DNA from: CAIVAT01 sp964525995
GTDB lineage: Bacteria > Bacteroidota > Bacteroidia > Bacteroidales > FEN-979
Reading direction: 5' to 3'
NCBI GenBank assembly: GCA_964525995.1
Contig: CAZGIM010000010.1
Coordinates: 62,001 to 126,000 of the forward strand
DNA length: 64,000 nt
Shown here: positions 42,813-51,285 of the stretch, piece by piece
How the letters are laid out: each line of letters begins with the position of its first letter
Numbering within the stretch: position 1 is the stretch's first letter
Translations under genes and position numbers: made by a program
Notes under the pieces: model-generated
The model's database searches: none
Told to the model about the DNA's origin: nothing
What the model saw: the letters and a program-made list of their open reading frames with translations, nothing else

Positions 42813-43460
42813 ATGAACTTTTGCCAATTAATTAATGCACTGGACCTTGAATTAAAAAAGCCCTTACCGGGACGAAATGCTCAATTAAAGATGTCCTCCA
42901 TGGTCACGATTCAAAAGTTATTGAAAATCGATGTTCCTAAAAATGCCATTCGAAGCAGCGTACTGATATTACTCTATCCCCTGCTTGACTCAGCTGGGTT
43001 TGTCGTGATGCTCCGTCCGAAATATAATGGCATTCACAGTGAACAGATCAGTATGCCGGGAGGAAAGTCGGAGCCAATTGATTCCGGTCCCTGGGATACT
43101 GCACTCAGAGAATCAAAGGAGGAAATAGGAATCGACCCCTCTCAAATCAAGTTGTTGGGTAAACTGACCAATTTGTATATCCCACCCAGCAACTATTTGG
43201 TTTCTCCCTTTTTAGGATACCAGGAAAAACATCCTGATTTCCGACCGGATCCTGTCGAGGTTGCAAAACTTATCGAGATACCTTTGGATGAACTTCTTGA
43301 TGACAGGAACATCAAAATGAAAAGGATAAAACTGGCATGGGGATTATCGATGAAAGTACCTGCGTTTTATATCGATCAAAACATCATCTGGGGAGCATCG
43401 GCAATGATCCTTAGCGAGTTCAGAGATATTGTTAAGGCAGCGGGTAAAATTGATGATTAA
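42813..43460 (+). CDS. Nudix hydrolase, CoA pyrophosphatase type
   Basis: A 215-residue Nudix protein of the NudL/YeaB (CoA pyrophosphatase) group, which cleaves CoA and acyl-CoA to 4'-phosphopantetheine derivatives and 3',5'-ADP. The Nudix box region is ISMPGGKSEPIDSGPWDTALRESKEEIGI (about residues 84-112), with the metal-binding RESKEE. An extended N-terminus (LKKPLPGRNAQLKMSS) and VLILLYPLLDSAGFVVMLRP are typical of CoA pyrophosphatases. It may recycle oxidised CoA. It is monocistronic and convergent with the BtuG-like gene. Confidence 0.87.
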   Translation: MNFCQLINALDLELKKPLPGRNAQLKMSSMVTIQKLLKIDVPKNAIRSSVLILLYPLLDSAGFVVMLRPKYNGIHSEQISMPGGKSEPIDSGPWDTALRESKEEIGIDPSQIKLLGKLTNLYIPPSNYLVSPFLGYQEKHPDFRPDPVEVAKLIEIPLDELLDDRNIKMKRIKLAWGLSMKVPAFYIDQNIIWGASAMILSEFRDIVKAAGKIDD

Positions 43461-43483
43461 CCAGACAGGTTAACCTGCTTGTT

Positions 43484-44602
43484 TCATTTTGTCTTGGTTT
43501 CTGTAAAACAAAATGATCCGGGAATTCTACCAGCAGGATATTCCTTGATGAGCGTGCCTTGTTGATTATACTGGTAGGCGGTTCCGTTTTGTACGTAATC
43601 CTTGGCATCACTGACATAGATATGGCCCGTAACCGGATGAAGAGCCAGACCGTAAAAGAGTCGTCCGTTTGCTGAGATAAACGGTTGTTCAGGCAGTACG
43701 GCAGAATTGACCGCCATTTTATAAACCCCGCCATTTAAAAAATAAAGGGTATCGCCGGTCGGATTCATGCATAATTTGCTTGGCACTTTACCTGTACCAG
43801 TAAATATAAATCTTTTCTCAATTATTTTGAGTTCAGGGTTGATACGCAACAATGAAGGCAGTTCGAAATTATCATATCCACCTGAACATAACACCCATAC
43901 TTTCTGCTTTTTATCGATCACAATCCCGATAGGTTCTTTTCCGGTTTGAATGCTATCGGTAATTTTATCTGTCTGTGTATCAATTATATAAACCATAGGC
44001 ACCCGGTCGGAGGTGGGGTCGCTGAACTTACCCACGCTGGTGACCATCATATAATGGTCGTATCTTAACAAATTCTCCGTCCAGGTTCCGGTTTTAATAA
44101 CTTTGGAAATGGTATTGGATGTAAGGTCGATAACAGTAATATTTTTTTGAAGGTTTGTCACGTATGCTTTAGTGGAATCAACAAGCTCCATAAACCTGGG
44201 AGCGTTAAGGCCTGAAATAGTAGTAACCGATTTAAAATCGCTGATCGTGACCACTTCGATTCGGTTGGAGTTATTAACAACCAGATAGCCAAGGTTTTTA
44301 TTGATTTTCATTGATTCTGCAACATCGCCCAGGCTGCGTGCGTTTGCTTTTTGGAAAACATCCTGGATAACCATGCTTTTTTCGGGTATTATCACGGAAA
44401 CCGAGGCATTTCCCCAATTATAATTACCTTCATTAATAATAAAAATTCCTTTTTGATAAGTGACCGGTTGCGTTGTGGTGTCGTCGGGATCTTTGATCAC
44501 TTCACGAACCGGGTCCTTTGAACATCCAATGATTAATCCGAAGAGAAGAACAAATGCGGTTAAGTAATTGGTTTTATGGATGATTTGGGAGGGAATGTTC
44601 AC
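43484..44602 (-). CDS. BtuG-like surface beta-propeller lipoprotein (YncE/DUF5074 type)
   Basis: A 372-residue lipoprotein (lipobox GLIIGCSKD) with a seven-bladed-type beta-propeller pattern of repeated strands: QKGIFIINEGNYNWGNASVSVI, LGYLVVNNSNRIEVV, AYVTNLQKNITVIDLTSN, KVWVLCSGGYDNF, GDTLYFLNGGVYKM, GHIYVSDAKDYVQNG. It is the last gene of an operon with a BtuB-like TonB receptor, 15 bases downstream of it. In Bacteroides, BtuG is a surface propeller that captures vitamin B12 and caps BtuB. By fold and location this gene is its counterpart; binding of corrinoid rather than another ligand is inference. Confidence 0.84.
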   Translation of the reverse strand: MNIPSQIIHKTNYLTAFVLLFGLIIGCSKDPVREVIKDPDDTTTQPVTYQKGIFIINEGNYNWGNASVSVIIPEKSMVIQDVFQKANARSLGDVAESMKINKNLGYLVVNNSNRIEVVTISDFKSVTTISGLNAPRFMELVDSTKAYVTNLQKNITVIDLTSNTISKVIKTGTWTENLLRYDHYMMVTSVGKFSDPTSDRVPMVYIIDTQTDKITDSIQTGKEPIGIVIDKKQKVWVLCSGGYDNFELPSLLRINPELKIIEKRFIFTGTGKVPSKLCMNPTGDTLYFLNGGVYKMAVNSAVLPEQPFISANGRLFYGLALHPVTGHIYVSDAKDYVQNGTAYQYNQQGTLIKEYPAGRIPGSFCFTETKTK

Positions 44603-44617
44603 GATAAAGGTTTTTCT

Positions 44618-46579
44618 TTAATTCTTGCTGGATCCTGAGAATCCCAGTTTGACTGTCAAGGCATAATTGATTCCCGGCATTGGCCGACTTGCAACAGATT
44701 GATAGTCCAGGTCAAACAGATTATTACAATCCAGTTGTAAAGATATAATAAAATTCTTCAGAGTGATGTTCTTCCCAAAAATAATATTTGAGAGGTTGTA
44801 GCCCGGCATCATGGTCAGGTTATCCTTCCCCGTATATCGGGCGCTGACGAAATAAAAATTATAGGTCAGGTAAAACTTCCATTTTTCAATCGAAAGGGTG
44901 CTGTTGAAGGTGTTCTCCGGAATATAAATCTGTTGTTTGCCTATTTTCTGATCATAGGATGAATTGGCCTTCTCGTAAGTTGAACGGCAGTAATGGTAAT
45001 TGTTTCTCCACCCAATGGTCAACCCATGGTAACTAACGGTAAAATTCAATCCGGCCTCGATCCCACGGGCTTTGATTTCATCAATATTCTCGGGTTTGAA
45101 CAACGCGCTGTTGCCTTCAACCGGACTCCAGGTTATCATATCATTCAACCAGGTATAGTAACCTGTCAGATTGGATTCACAATAAAAGATCCTATTTTTT
45201 GATTCGATGTTGAAAGTGATCCCGGCTTCTATGGAATAACTCGATTCGGGCTTCAGGTCAGGATTTCCGGCACCCTGCCAGTAAAGGTCATTCAGCGTAG
45301 GGTACCGGTAGTTACGGGCGACATTGAGGTTTAGCATAAGATTTTGCCCGGTGAAAGGTTTATAACCTACCCCGACTGCTGCTATTAATGGGGTAAATGA
45401 AAAATCGATAATATCTTCCCGAAGAACGAGTGAGGATTGGATATGTTTATTTAAACTGTAGTTTATCTCTGTGAAAAGACTCGCTACCGACCTGGTTCTG
45501 CGGCCGGTATAATCATCCGACCGGACCCAGTCGTACGTAAAATCGATCCCTGGCTTTATTTTAAGGTTTTTTATTTTCAGCCAGGTAAACCGTATTCTGT
45601 TGATCCAGGAGTAGGTTTGATGAACCGAATTCAAGTCAAGTGCGCTGTTTGAATAGTTCATGTATTGGTCGTTTAATGCCGAACGGAAGAGAAGATGGTA
45701 TTGTTTATCGACCAGTTTATATTCGACCACCGCTCTGATTGCACGATCGTGAAGTTTTTCGGTTTTTGCCGTATCGACGCTTGTTGTGGTAGGCGGCAGA
45801 TTCCGATCATCATCACTGTACCAGATCTTGGCTGATAAAAGGTGACGGTCATTCCATCTCCAAAACAATTCCTGCGATAATCCGTATTGGACAAAAGATG
45901 CCTGTTCCTGATTGGTTCTCACTCCGCTGTTGTCGGTAAAAGGAAAATTGTTCTGTGCAGAGGTATAATTAAATTTTGTATGTGACTGAATGTTTTGCCT
46001 TCCAAGGCAAAGGTTCAGATTGGTTGTATAGGTATTAAAGCTTGCAAGGGTTTGTGAGGCCAGTGCATTAACCCTGTTATTCCAGTCGGGCAGCGTGATC
46101 AGGTCGATAATACCTCCGAAAGCGCCTGAGGATCTTGATATTCCTGAGGCGCCATAGAGGATTTCCAATCCGTCGAACTGAGCTACCGGTACCTGGCTGA
46201 AATCCATTTGTCCCAGCATAGGTGAGTTTAAATTAATTCCATTCCATTCAACCTGTGTATGTTGTGCGGATGTTCCTCTGAATGATGGTGTTGCCAGCGT
46301 TCCGTTGCCATACGATTTTATGAAGATGGTCGAATGCTCCGAGATGATCCGTGAAAGATCAGACCGGAGGTTAGGGATGAAAAGTCCGGAGTCCATGCTG
46401 ACTTTTTTAAAGCCCTCATTATCAACAATGAAATTTGACCTGATTTCAATCTCCGGTAGTTTCAGCGTATCATTCAGAACCTGCGTATGACAGGGCATAG
46501 AGCACACAAAGAAAAGCGAGGAGAATCCCTGGAAAAGATATTTGAAAAACCTTGTCAAAAATCGCGTTTGAGCTTCCAA
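44618..46579 (-). CDS. TonB-dependent outer membrane receptor (BtuB-like)
   Basis: A 653-residue outer-membrane receptor. Signal region, then a plug domain (LPEIEIRSNF, IKSYGNGTLATPSFRGTSAQHTQVEWNGINLNSPMLGQMDFSQVP, GASGISRSSGAFGGIIDL) and a 22-strand-type barrel of aromatic-rich strands ending in Phe-containing TVKLGFSGSSKN. It lacks a carboxypeptidase-like N-terminal extension, so it is not SusC type and is close to BtuB in size. No ATG is available at the start: TTG 46579, 5 bases after the upstream stop, is used. Together with the propeller lipoprotein it probably imports a corrinoid. Confidence 0.9.
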   Translation of the reverse strand: MEAQTRFLTRFFKYLFQGFSSLFFVCSMPCHTQVLNDTLKLPEIEIRSNFIVDNEGFKKVSMDSGLFIPNLRSDLSRIISEHSTIFIKSYGNGTLATPSFRGTSAQHTQVEWNGINLNSPMLGQMDFSQVPVAQFDGLEILYGASGISRSSGAFGGIIDLITLPDWNNRVNALASQTLASFNTYTTNLNLCLGRQNIQSHTKFNYTSAQNNFPFTDNSGVRTNQEQASFVQYGLSQELFWRWNDRHLLSAKIWYSDDDRNLPPTTTSVDTAKTEKLHDRAIRAVVEYKLVDKQYHLLFRSALNDQYMNYSNSALDLNSVHQTYSWINRIRFTWLKIKNLKIKPGIDFTYDWVRSDDYTGRRTRSVASLFTEINYSLNKHIQSSLVLREDIIDFSFTPLIAAVGVGYKPFTGQNLMLNLNVARNYRYPTLNDLYWQGAGNPDLKPESSYSIEAGITFNIESKNRIFYCESNLTGYYTWLNDMITWSPVEGNSALFKPENIDEIKARGIEAGLNFTVSYHGLTIGWRNNYHYCRSTYEKANSSYDQKIGKQQIYIPENTFNSTLSIEKWKFYLTYNFYFVSARYTGKDNLTMMPGYNLSNIIFGKNITLKNFIISLQLDCNNLFDLDYQSVASRPMPGINYALTVKLGFSGSSKN

Positions 46580-46584
46580 GATAA

Positions 46585-47607
46585 CTATTTCACGATCTTC
46601 CTGATGAATGGTTGCATGCCGGCGAATTCGATGCTAACAATAAAAACACCCTGAGAAAGGCTCCCCAGGTCGAGGGTGGTTTTATTCTCGAACTCCTTTG
46701 AAAAGAATTTACGACCTGTAATATCATATAAAGTCAGGGTGCATGGAATCTGAAATCCGCTAAGGATGGTCAAATTGTTCCTGACAGGATTAGGATACAG
46801 GCAAACGTCCTTGAAAGATCCGGCAGGAGGATAATGATCCAGTACGGAAACGGCATCCAGATCAAAACCGCCGGTGCCAAAGGGAGTTGGCCAGGGATCG
46901 TTGATAATGTTTCCTTGCGCATCGAAGCTGAGAAATCCCGGGATCAGAGATCCACCGACATCAATAATCCTGACATGGGAAATTTTAGACAAGTCAATGT
47001 TGGTACTGTCTGAGAGATCTTCAAGATCAAAAGGAGTTCCATATCCCATGCGGTATTTACCTGCCAGGTTATTTATCTTGGTAGCATCAAGCGTATCAAA
47101 GGTCCCCACCTGGAGAGAGGATTGGGTCAGGGATACGGATGGAAACCTGACAAATCTTTCACCGTCGGAACTCACCTCTACAAAGGCCAGTTCAAGAAAA
47201 GTATCGTTGAATGAGTTTTCGAAGACTGCAAAATCCGATCCAATGCCATTCGAAATGGGCGGGTCAAAAGTCAGTACGGCTGTTCCTTTATCGCCAAGGC
47301 TTACAACCAGATCATCGGCAGGTCCGCTGCCATAAAGGTAGCTTCCGTATGTTGCCTTGTTATTTCCTTCGAAGGTGACAGTCGTATCGGTGCAATCGAT
47401 ATATCCTCTTTTGATGGTACACGTCTTTGCCCAGTCGATATTGATGATACTGTCTTTATGGATTGCTGTAGAACCAGGTTTTCCGGCAGGAGGTGGAAAT
47501 TGTGCAAGTGTCGGTAGCGCCAACATCACATGGCTGATAAGGAAAACCGATCGGCACAAAGCCCTAACCATTGACGAAACGATCCTGTGCTCTGAAATAA
47601 TCATCAT
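46585..47607 (-). CDS. T9SS-sorted surface protein of the corrinoid-type uptake operon
   Basis: A 340-residue exported protein. After the signal peptide (FLISHVMLALPTLAQ) comes a beta-sandwich region with conserved-looking YGSGPADDLVVSLGDKG, NGIGSDFAVFENSFNDTFLELAFVEVSSDG and FGTGGFDLDAVSV. The C-terminus is a type A T9SS sorting domain (LYPNPVRNNLTIL, LSQGVFIVSI). It is the first gene of the operon with the BtuB-like receptor and BtuG-like propeller, so it may be an accessory ligand-capture protein on the surface, analogous in position to BtuH; that role is inference. ATG 47571 is an alternative start with a better AGGA ribosome site. Confidence 0.83.
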   Translation of the reverse strand: MMIISEHRIVSSMVRALCRSVFLISHVMLALPTLAQFPPPAGKPGSTAIHKDSIINIDWAKTCTIKRGYIDCTDTTVTFEGNNKATYGSYLYGSGPADDLVVSLGDKGTAVLTFDPPISNGIGSDFAVFENSFNDTFLELAFVEVSSDGERFVRFPSVSLTQSSLQVGTFDTLDATKINNLAGKYRMGYGTPFDLEDLSDSTNIDLSKISHVRIIDVGGSLIPGFLSFDAQGNIINDPWPTPFGTGGFDLDAVSVLDHYPPAGSFKDVCLYPNPVRNNLTILSGFQIPCTLTLYDITGRKFFSKEFENKTTLDLGSLSQGVFIVSIEFAGMQPFIRKIVK

Positions 47608-47649
47608 TCAAACTCTTTCAGGAATTGTTTTCCTTTCATGGATAAAGTA

Positions 47650-47657
47650 CAAAAGTA
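47650..47657 (-). promoter_or_regulatory. Bacteroidota -7 promoter element for the uptake operon
   Basis: TACTTTTG on the minus strand, 42 bases before ATG 47607. The leader is too short for a cobalamin riboswitch. Confidence 0.55.
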
Positions 47658-47663
47658 GGAAAA

Positions 47664-47681
47664 AATGTAGAGACTGACATT
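47664..47681. promoter_or_regulatory. Short inverted repeat between divergent promoters
   Basis: AATGT-N8-ACATT lies midway between the uptake-operon promoter and the small-lipoprotein promoter. Possible operator, weak evidence. Confidence 0.25.
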
Positions 47682-47688
47682 TAATTCT

Positions 47689-47697
47689 TAACTTTGC
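47689..47697 (+). promoter_or_regulatory. Bacteroidota -7 promoter element for the small lipoprotein
   Basis: TAACTTTGC, 31 bases before ATG 47729. Confidence 0.6.
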
Positions 47698-47713
47698 CCG
47701 GAACCAAATTTCA

Positions 47714-47725
47714 TAGGTATACCTA
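47714..47725. promoter_or_regulatory. Perfect palindrome at the ribosome-binding position of the small lipoprotein
   Basis: TAGGTATACCTA, 12 bases, ends 3 bases before ATG 47729 and downstream of the promoter. It could be an operator or a hairpin masking the AGG. Confidence 0.4.
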
Positions 47726-47728
47726 GTA

Positions 47729-47944
47729 ATGAGCTTAAATAAAGTTCTTTCATTCGGAGCTGCCGGGGTATTATGCTTCCTTCTTATTTTCGGAACAGGT
47801 TGTACCTCAAGAAAGTCGGTTTGTTCATCAAACAACCAGTATTCGGTTAAGAAGCACAAGAAGAATAAGAGTGCTTACAATGTCAGGTATGAATATAAAT
47901 CAAAACCTGTCAAAAAGTCATATGTTATTAGGAACAAACGGTAA
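47729..47944 (+). CDS. Small basic lipoprotein
   Basis: A 71-residue protein with a signal peptide and lipobox (LLIFGTGC at about 18-25). The mature 47 residues are very basic and tyrosine-rich (KKHKKNKSAYNVRYEYKSKP, KKSYVIRNKR). This charge pattern suggests binding to acidic partners such as LPS phosphates, peptidoglycan or nucleic acid. It has its own consensus promoter, which supports it being real despite its size. Family not recognised. It is divergent from the uptake operon and convergent with the MORN-repeat gene, 14 bases away. Confidence 0.77.
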   Translation: MSLNKVLSFGAAGVLCFLLIFGTGCTSRKSVCSSNNQYSVKKHKKNKSAYNVRYEYKSKPVKKSYVIRNKR

Positions 47945-47958
47945 GAATCACCACGGGA

Positions 47959-48744
47959 TCATTTTCTCTTCAGTTCCTTTCCATCCTTATATTTTACCGT
48001 AGTCAGTATCTTCCCGATTTCGTCATATTCAATCCACATTCCATCCTTAAGGCCCATCATATAGGTGCCTGAAATCTTAACCCTTCCGTTCCTGTAGTAT
48101 TCCTTCGATTCACCTGACAACAGATCATTATTATAGAAATTCAAGGATTGTAATGAGTCATTCTCATAAAAGGTTTTCTGAGGGCCATCAAAACGGCCGT
48201 TTTTATAAAAATATTCGGCAATCAGTTTCCCCGATTTATTATACCATCGCGAACTTCCGTCTTTCAGATCATCCTTATAATTGGTTTCTTCCTGAACCTT
48301 TCCATTATCGGAGTATTTGTGGAAAGTACCGTTCTTCTTGCCATCTTTGTACACCCCATCCGAAAGGGGGAAATCGTTGTATTGACCGTAAGATACCGTT
48401 TCGCCGTGCAGAAGGCCGTTTTTATAATTTTCGACTAAGCTGATTTTTCCTTTTTTGTCGAACTGTACCGATATCCCGTCTTTAATGCCGTTGGTATAAT
48501 AATCAATCCGATAAAGGATTTTATTGGGATAATAACCCACCCAGTTCTTCACTTTTTTATTGTACCAGTATTCCCCTTTGTAAGTAGCATCACCCTGCTT
48601 CTCAATCCAAATTCCGTACTTATTTCCCTGGTTGTCCATTCGATTCAGGGTATCTGCAGCGTTAATGTCTTTTGCAGTAGTCTGCGCAGTCAGGATAACC
48701 GGAAGGGTTAGCATGACTAGGAAACAGCGAATTTTGTTTTTCAT
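47959..48744 (-). CDS. Exported MORN-repeat (YwqK-like) protein
   Basis: A 261-residue protein with a signal peptide (CFLVMLTLPVILTAQ) followed by about nine MORN-type repeats of the pattern YKNGxxxGxxxxY. Examples are DYYTNGIKDGISVQFDKKGK, NYKNGLLHGETVSYG, GVYKDGKKNGTFHKYSDNGK, EYFYKNGRFDGPQKTFYEND and GTYMMGLKDGMWIEYDEIGK. Annotation pipelines often call such proteins YwqK-family antitoxins, but no toxin gene is next to it. A scaffold or ligand-binding role outside the cytoplasm is more likely. Its promoter overlaps the rimO stop codon. Confidence 0.85.
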   Translation of the reverse strand: MKNKIRCFLVMLTLPVILTAQTTAKDINAADTLNRMDNQGNKYGIWIEKQGDATYKGEYWYNKKVKNWVGYYPNKILYRIDYYTNGIKDGISVQFDKKGKISLVENYKNGLLHGETVSYGQYNDFPLSDGVYKDGKKNGTFHKYSDNGKVQEETNYKDDLKDGSSRWYNKSGKLIAEYFYKNGRFDGPQKTFYENDSLQSLNFYNNDLLSGESKEYYRNGRVKISGTYMMGLKDGMWIEYDEIGKILTTVKYKDGKELKRK

Positions 48745-48768
48745 CGGAAGTATTATTAAAAAAGTGAA

Positions 48769-48777
48769 GCAAAATTA
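48769..48777 (-). promoter_or_regulatory. Bacteroidota -7 promoter element for the MORN gene
   Basis: TAATTTTGC on the minus strand, 24 bases before ATG 48744; it overlaps the rimO stop codon (48775-48777). Confidence 0.5.
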
Positions 48778-50085
48778 GGTTAATGTCGCAAATAAATCAA
48801 AGCTTTCATTTCCGGTTATGCGTACCCTGCAAAAAGACCCAGGCGTCAAATCATGGTTCGCAGACTGTATCAGGATTTCATTATCAACTTCTGGTGAATC
48901 AGCCTCCGACCGACCAACATAAAAATCACCCTCACGCCGGTCGATGATGACCTTCATGATTTGTCCGAGCTTGTTATGATTCAACGTTCGCGATATTTGC
49001 TCCTGGGTACTCATTAGTTCTTCCAGCCGTTGATTTTTAGTCCGTTTTGTAACAGTATCTTTCAGACCAAAAGCAGATGTCCCTTCTTCGGCGGAATAGG
49101 AAAAGGCTCCAAGGCGTTCGAATTGATAATCCCTGATGAATGTTTTCAGTTCGAGAAATTCCGATCTGGTTTCTCCCGGATATCCAACAATAAAAGTAGT
49201 TCTGATGGCGACTCCGGGCATTCTGGTTCTTATTTTCTCAATAAGTGTCCTGATATCTGTTCCAGTCATTCCCCTGCGCATCGATTTGAGTATCCGGTCG
49301 CTTATATGTTGAAGGGGTATATCGATGTAGCGGCAAATATTTGGATGGGCTTCAAAAACGTCGAAAAGTTCATCCTGGAATCCATCGGGATAGGTATAAT
49401 GAAGCCGGATCCAATCCAGTCCTTTAATTTCTGCCAGTTTATGCAGGAGTTGCGGAAGGCGTCGTTCATGGTGGGAATCGAGTCCGTAAAAGGTTGTATC
49501 CTGCGAGATAACGATCAGTTCTTTTACTCCCCGGGCTGCCAGCATTCCTGCTTCGTGCAGGATCTCCTCCTCATTTCGGCTTACGTGGCTTCCCCTGATC
49601 GATGGTATGGCGCAAAAAGAGCATTTCCGGTTACATCCCTCTGCAATTTTGAGGTAGGCATAATGAGGCGGAGTTGTCAACCATCTATCACCTACGAGAT
49701 CGTGCCGGTAGGTACCGCCTACTTGTTTCAGGATTTCCTTAATTTCATTGACTCCGAAAAAGCCATCGACCTCGGGAAGTTCCTTTATTAATTCGGATCG
49801 GTATCGTTCGGAGAGACAACCCATAACAAAAATGCGGTTGATTTTGTGGTTTTTTTTTGCATGGATGAGTTCAAGAATGGTATCGATGGATTCCTGACGG
49901 GCGTCGTGAATAAACCCGCAGGTATTGATGACTGCGGCGTCGAGGTACTCACGGCCGTCGGGGTTAAACTTGATTAAAAAGCCATTATGCTCGGTTTGTT
50001 TCATCAAAACCTCAGTATCGACAAGGTTTTTCGCACAGCCTAAGGAGATAAAACCGATTTTTTTTTGGCTTGATTTTGTTTTCAA
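48775..50085 (-). CDS. rimO: Ribosomal protein S12 methylthiotransferase
   Basis: A 436-residue radical SAM enzyme that adds a methylthio group to an Asp of ribosomal protein S12. The N-terminal MTTase domain holds Cys17 (ISLGCAKNLVDTE), Cys56 and Cys90. The radical SAM cluster is Cys151, Cys155, Cys158 in EGCNRKCSFCAIPSIRGSHVSR, a RimO-type rather than MiaB-type sequence. A TRAM domain ends the protein. The start is TTG 50085, 5 bases after the ftsY stop; no ATG is available before the conserved region. Confidence 0.95.
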   Translation of the reverse strand: MKTKSSQKKIGFISLGCAKNLVDTEVLMKQTEHNGFLIKFNPDGREYLDAAVINTCGFIHDARQESIDTILELIHAKKNHKINRIFVMGCLSERYRSELIKELPEVDGFFGVNEIKEILKQVGGTYRHDLVGDRWLTTPPHYAYLKIAEGCNRKCSFCAIPSIRGSHVSRNEEEILHEAGMLAARGVKELIVISQDTTFYGLDSHHERRLPQLLHKLAEIKGLDWIRLHYTYPDGFQDELFDVFEAHPNICRYIDIPLQHISDRILKSMRRGMTGTDIRTLIEKIRTRMPGVAIRTTFIVGYPGETRSEFLELKTFIRDYQFERLGAFSYSAEEGTSAFGLKDTVTKRTKNQRLEELMSTQEQISRTLNHNKLGQIMKVIIDRREGDFYVGRSEADSPEVDNEILIQSANHDLTPGSFCRVRITGNESFDLFATLT

Positions 50086-50090
50086 TGATA

Positions 50091-51044
50091 TCAGTTATTG
50101 AAGAGGCTATCGACAAACTCCATCCGGTTAAATACCTGAAGGTCATCGATTCCTTCGCCCACGCCAATATATTTAACAGGAATTTTAAACTGGTCGGAAA
50201 TTCCGATCACCACACCGCCTTTAGCGGTGCCGTCGAGTTTTGTAAGGGCCAGGGCATTGACTTCGGTGGCTGCGGTGAACTGTTTAGCCTGTTCAAAGGC
50301 ATTCTGACCTGTTGAGGCATCGAGTATAAGCAAAACTTCATGGGGAGCTTCAGGTAAAATCTTTTGCATGACCTTTCTGATCTTTGAAAGTTCATTCATC
50401 AGGTTAACCTTGTTATGAAGGCGGCCGGCCGTGTCAATAATAACGACGTCGCTGTTCCGGGCCAGAGCAGATTTGACCGTGTCGTAGGCCACGGAGGCAG
50501 GGTCGGCTCCCATACCCTGGGTAATGACCGGGGCCCCTACCCTATCGGCCCAGATAGCGATCTGGTCAACTGCTGCGGCGCGAAAGGTATCGGCTGCGCC
50601 AAGCAAAACGCTCTTCCCCGATTTAACGAACTGATGGGCAAGTTTGCCGATTGTAGTAGTTTTTCCAACCCCATTGACTCCGACAACCATGATAACATAG
50701 GGTTTTTTTCCTTCAGGGATATTGAATTCAGTAAAATCCTGTATGTTGTTTTCCTGAAGTAATGCCGCAATCTCTTCCTTGAGAATAGCATTAAGTTCAC
50801 CGGTTCCAAGGTACTTATCTTTTGAGACGCGTTTTTGGATCCGTTCGATGATCCTGAGAGTCGTTTCGACCCCCACATCAGAGGTTACCAGAATTTCCTC
50901 GAGACTATCCAACACCTCGTCGTCGATGGTTGATTTTCCAACGATAGATTTGGATATTCTGGTAAAGATATTTGTTTTGGTTTTCTGGAGTCCCTGGTCA
51001 AGGCGCTCTTTTTTTTCTCTGGAAAATATGCTGAACAAACCCAT
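50091..51044 (-). CDS. ftsY: Signal recognition particle receptor FtsY
   Basis: A 317-residue SRP receptor GTPase that docks ribosome-nascent chain complexes at the inner membrane. It begins with a short amphipathic MGLFSIFSREKKERLDQGL membrane helix and lacks the long acidic A domain of E. coli. The NG domain has VVGVNGVGKTTTIGKLA, DTFRAAAVDQ, DTAGRLHNKVNLMNEL and ALTKLDGTAKGG. It lies after the terminator of the rpmG-DUF4295 unit and is read into rimO. Confidence 0.95.
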   Translation of the reverse strand: MGLFSIFSREKKERLDQGLQKTKTNIFTRISKSIVGKSTIDDEVLDSLEEILVTSDVGVETTLRIIERIQKRVSKDKYLGTGELNAILKEEIAALLQENNIQDFTEFNIPEGKKPYVIMVVGVNGVGKTTTIGKLAHQFVKSGKSVLLGAADTFRAAAVDQIAIWADRVGAPVITQGMGADPASVAYDTVKSALARNSDVVIIDTAGRLHNKVNLMNELSKIRKVMQKILPEAPHEVLLILDASTGQNAFEQAKQFTAATEVNALALTKLDGTAKGGVVIGISDQFKIPVKYIGVGEGIDDLQVFNRMEFVDSLFNN

Positions 51045-51060
51045 AATGAAATCCTTAGAT

Positions 51061-51094
51061 ATAAAAAAAGCTTTTTTCCGAAGAAAAAAGCTTT
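51061..51094 (-). terminator. Rho-independent terminator after DUF4295
   Basis: On the minus strand AAAGCTTTTTTC - TTCG - GAAAAAAGCTTT forms a perfect 12-bp stem with a UUCG-type loop (51067-51094), followed by seven T. It separates rpmG-DUF4295 from ftsY. Confidence 0.9.
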
Positions 51095-51115
51095 ACAGAA
51101 TAACGAATAATCGTT

Positions 51116-51277
51116 TTAGTTTTCTTTATTGGCTAAAAAATCTTTAACCATGTCGTTTGCCACAATCGTTTCTTTGAAAACATAAGCGCCTGTTTTCGGG
51201 GATTTTACCATCCGGATAACCTTCGTAAAATCCTTCCCTGAGGTAGCTTTAAATGAAGCAACTACTTTCTTTGCCAT
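51116..51277 (-). CDS. DUF4295 family small protein
   Basis: A 53-residue protein beginning MAKKVVASFKATSGKDFTK and ending DFLANKEN, too short for standard ORF cut-offs. It belongs to DUF4295, a small basic family restricted to Bacteroidota and found between rpmG and ftsY. The sequence contains VIRMVKSPKTGAYVFKETIV. Its co-transcription with ribosomal protein L33 suggests a ribosome-associated role, but function is not established. It begins 8 bases after the rpmG stop and ends before a strong terminator. Confidence 0.92.
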   Translation of the reverse strand: MAKKVVASFKATSGKDFTKVIRMVKSPKTGAYVFKETIVANDMVKDFLANKEN

Positions 51278-51285
51278 ATCTCGGT

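Noticed and set aside
47959..48744. YwqK-type antitoxin of a toxin-antitoxin pair
   Set aside because: The MORN repeats explain the name, the protein has a signal peptide, and neither neighbour is a toxin.
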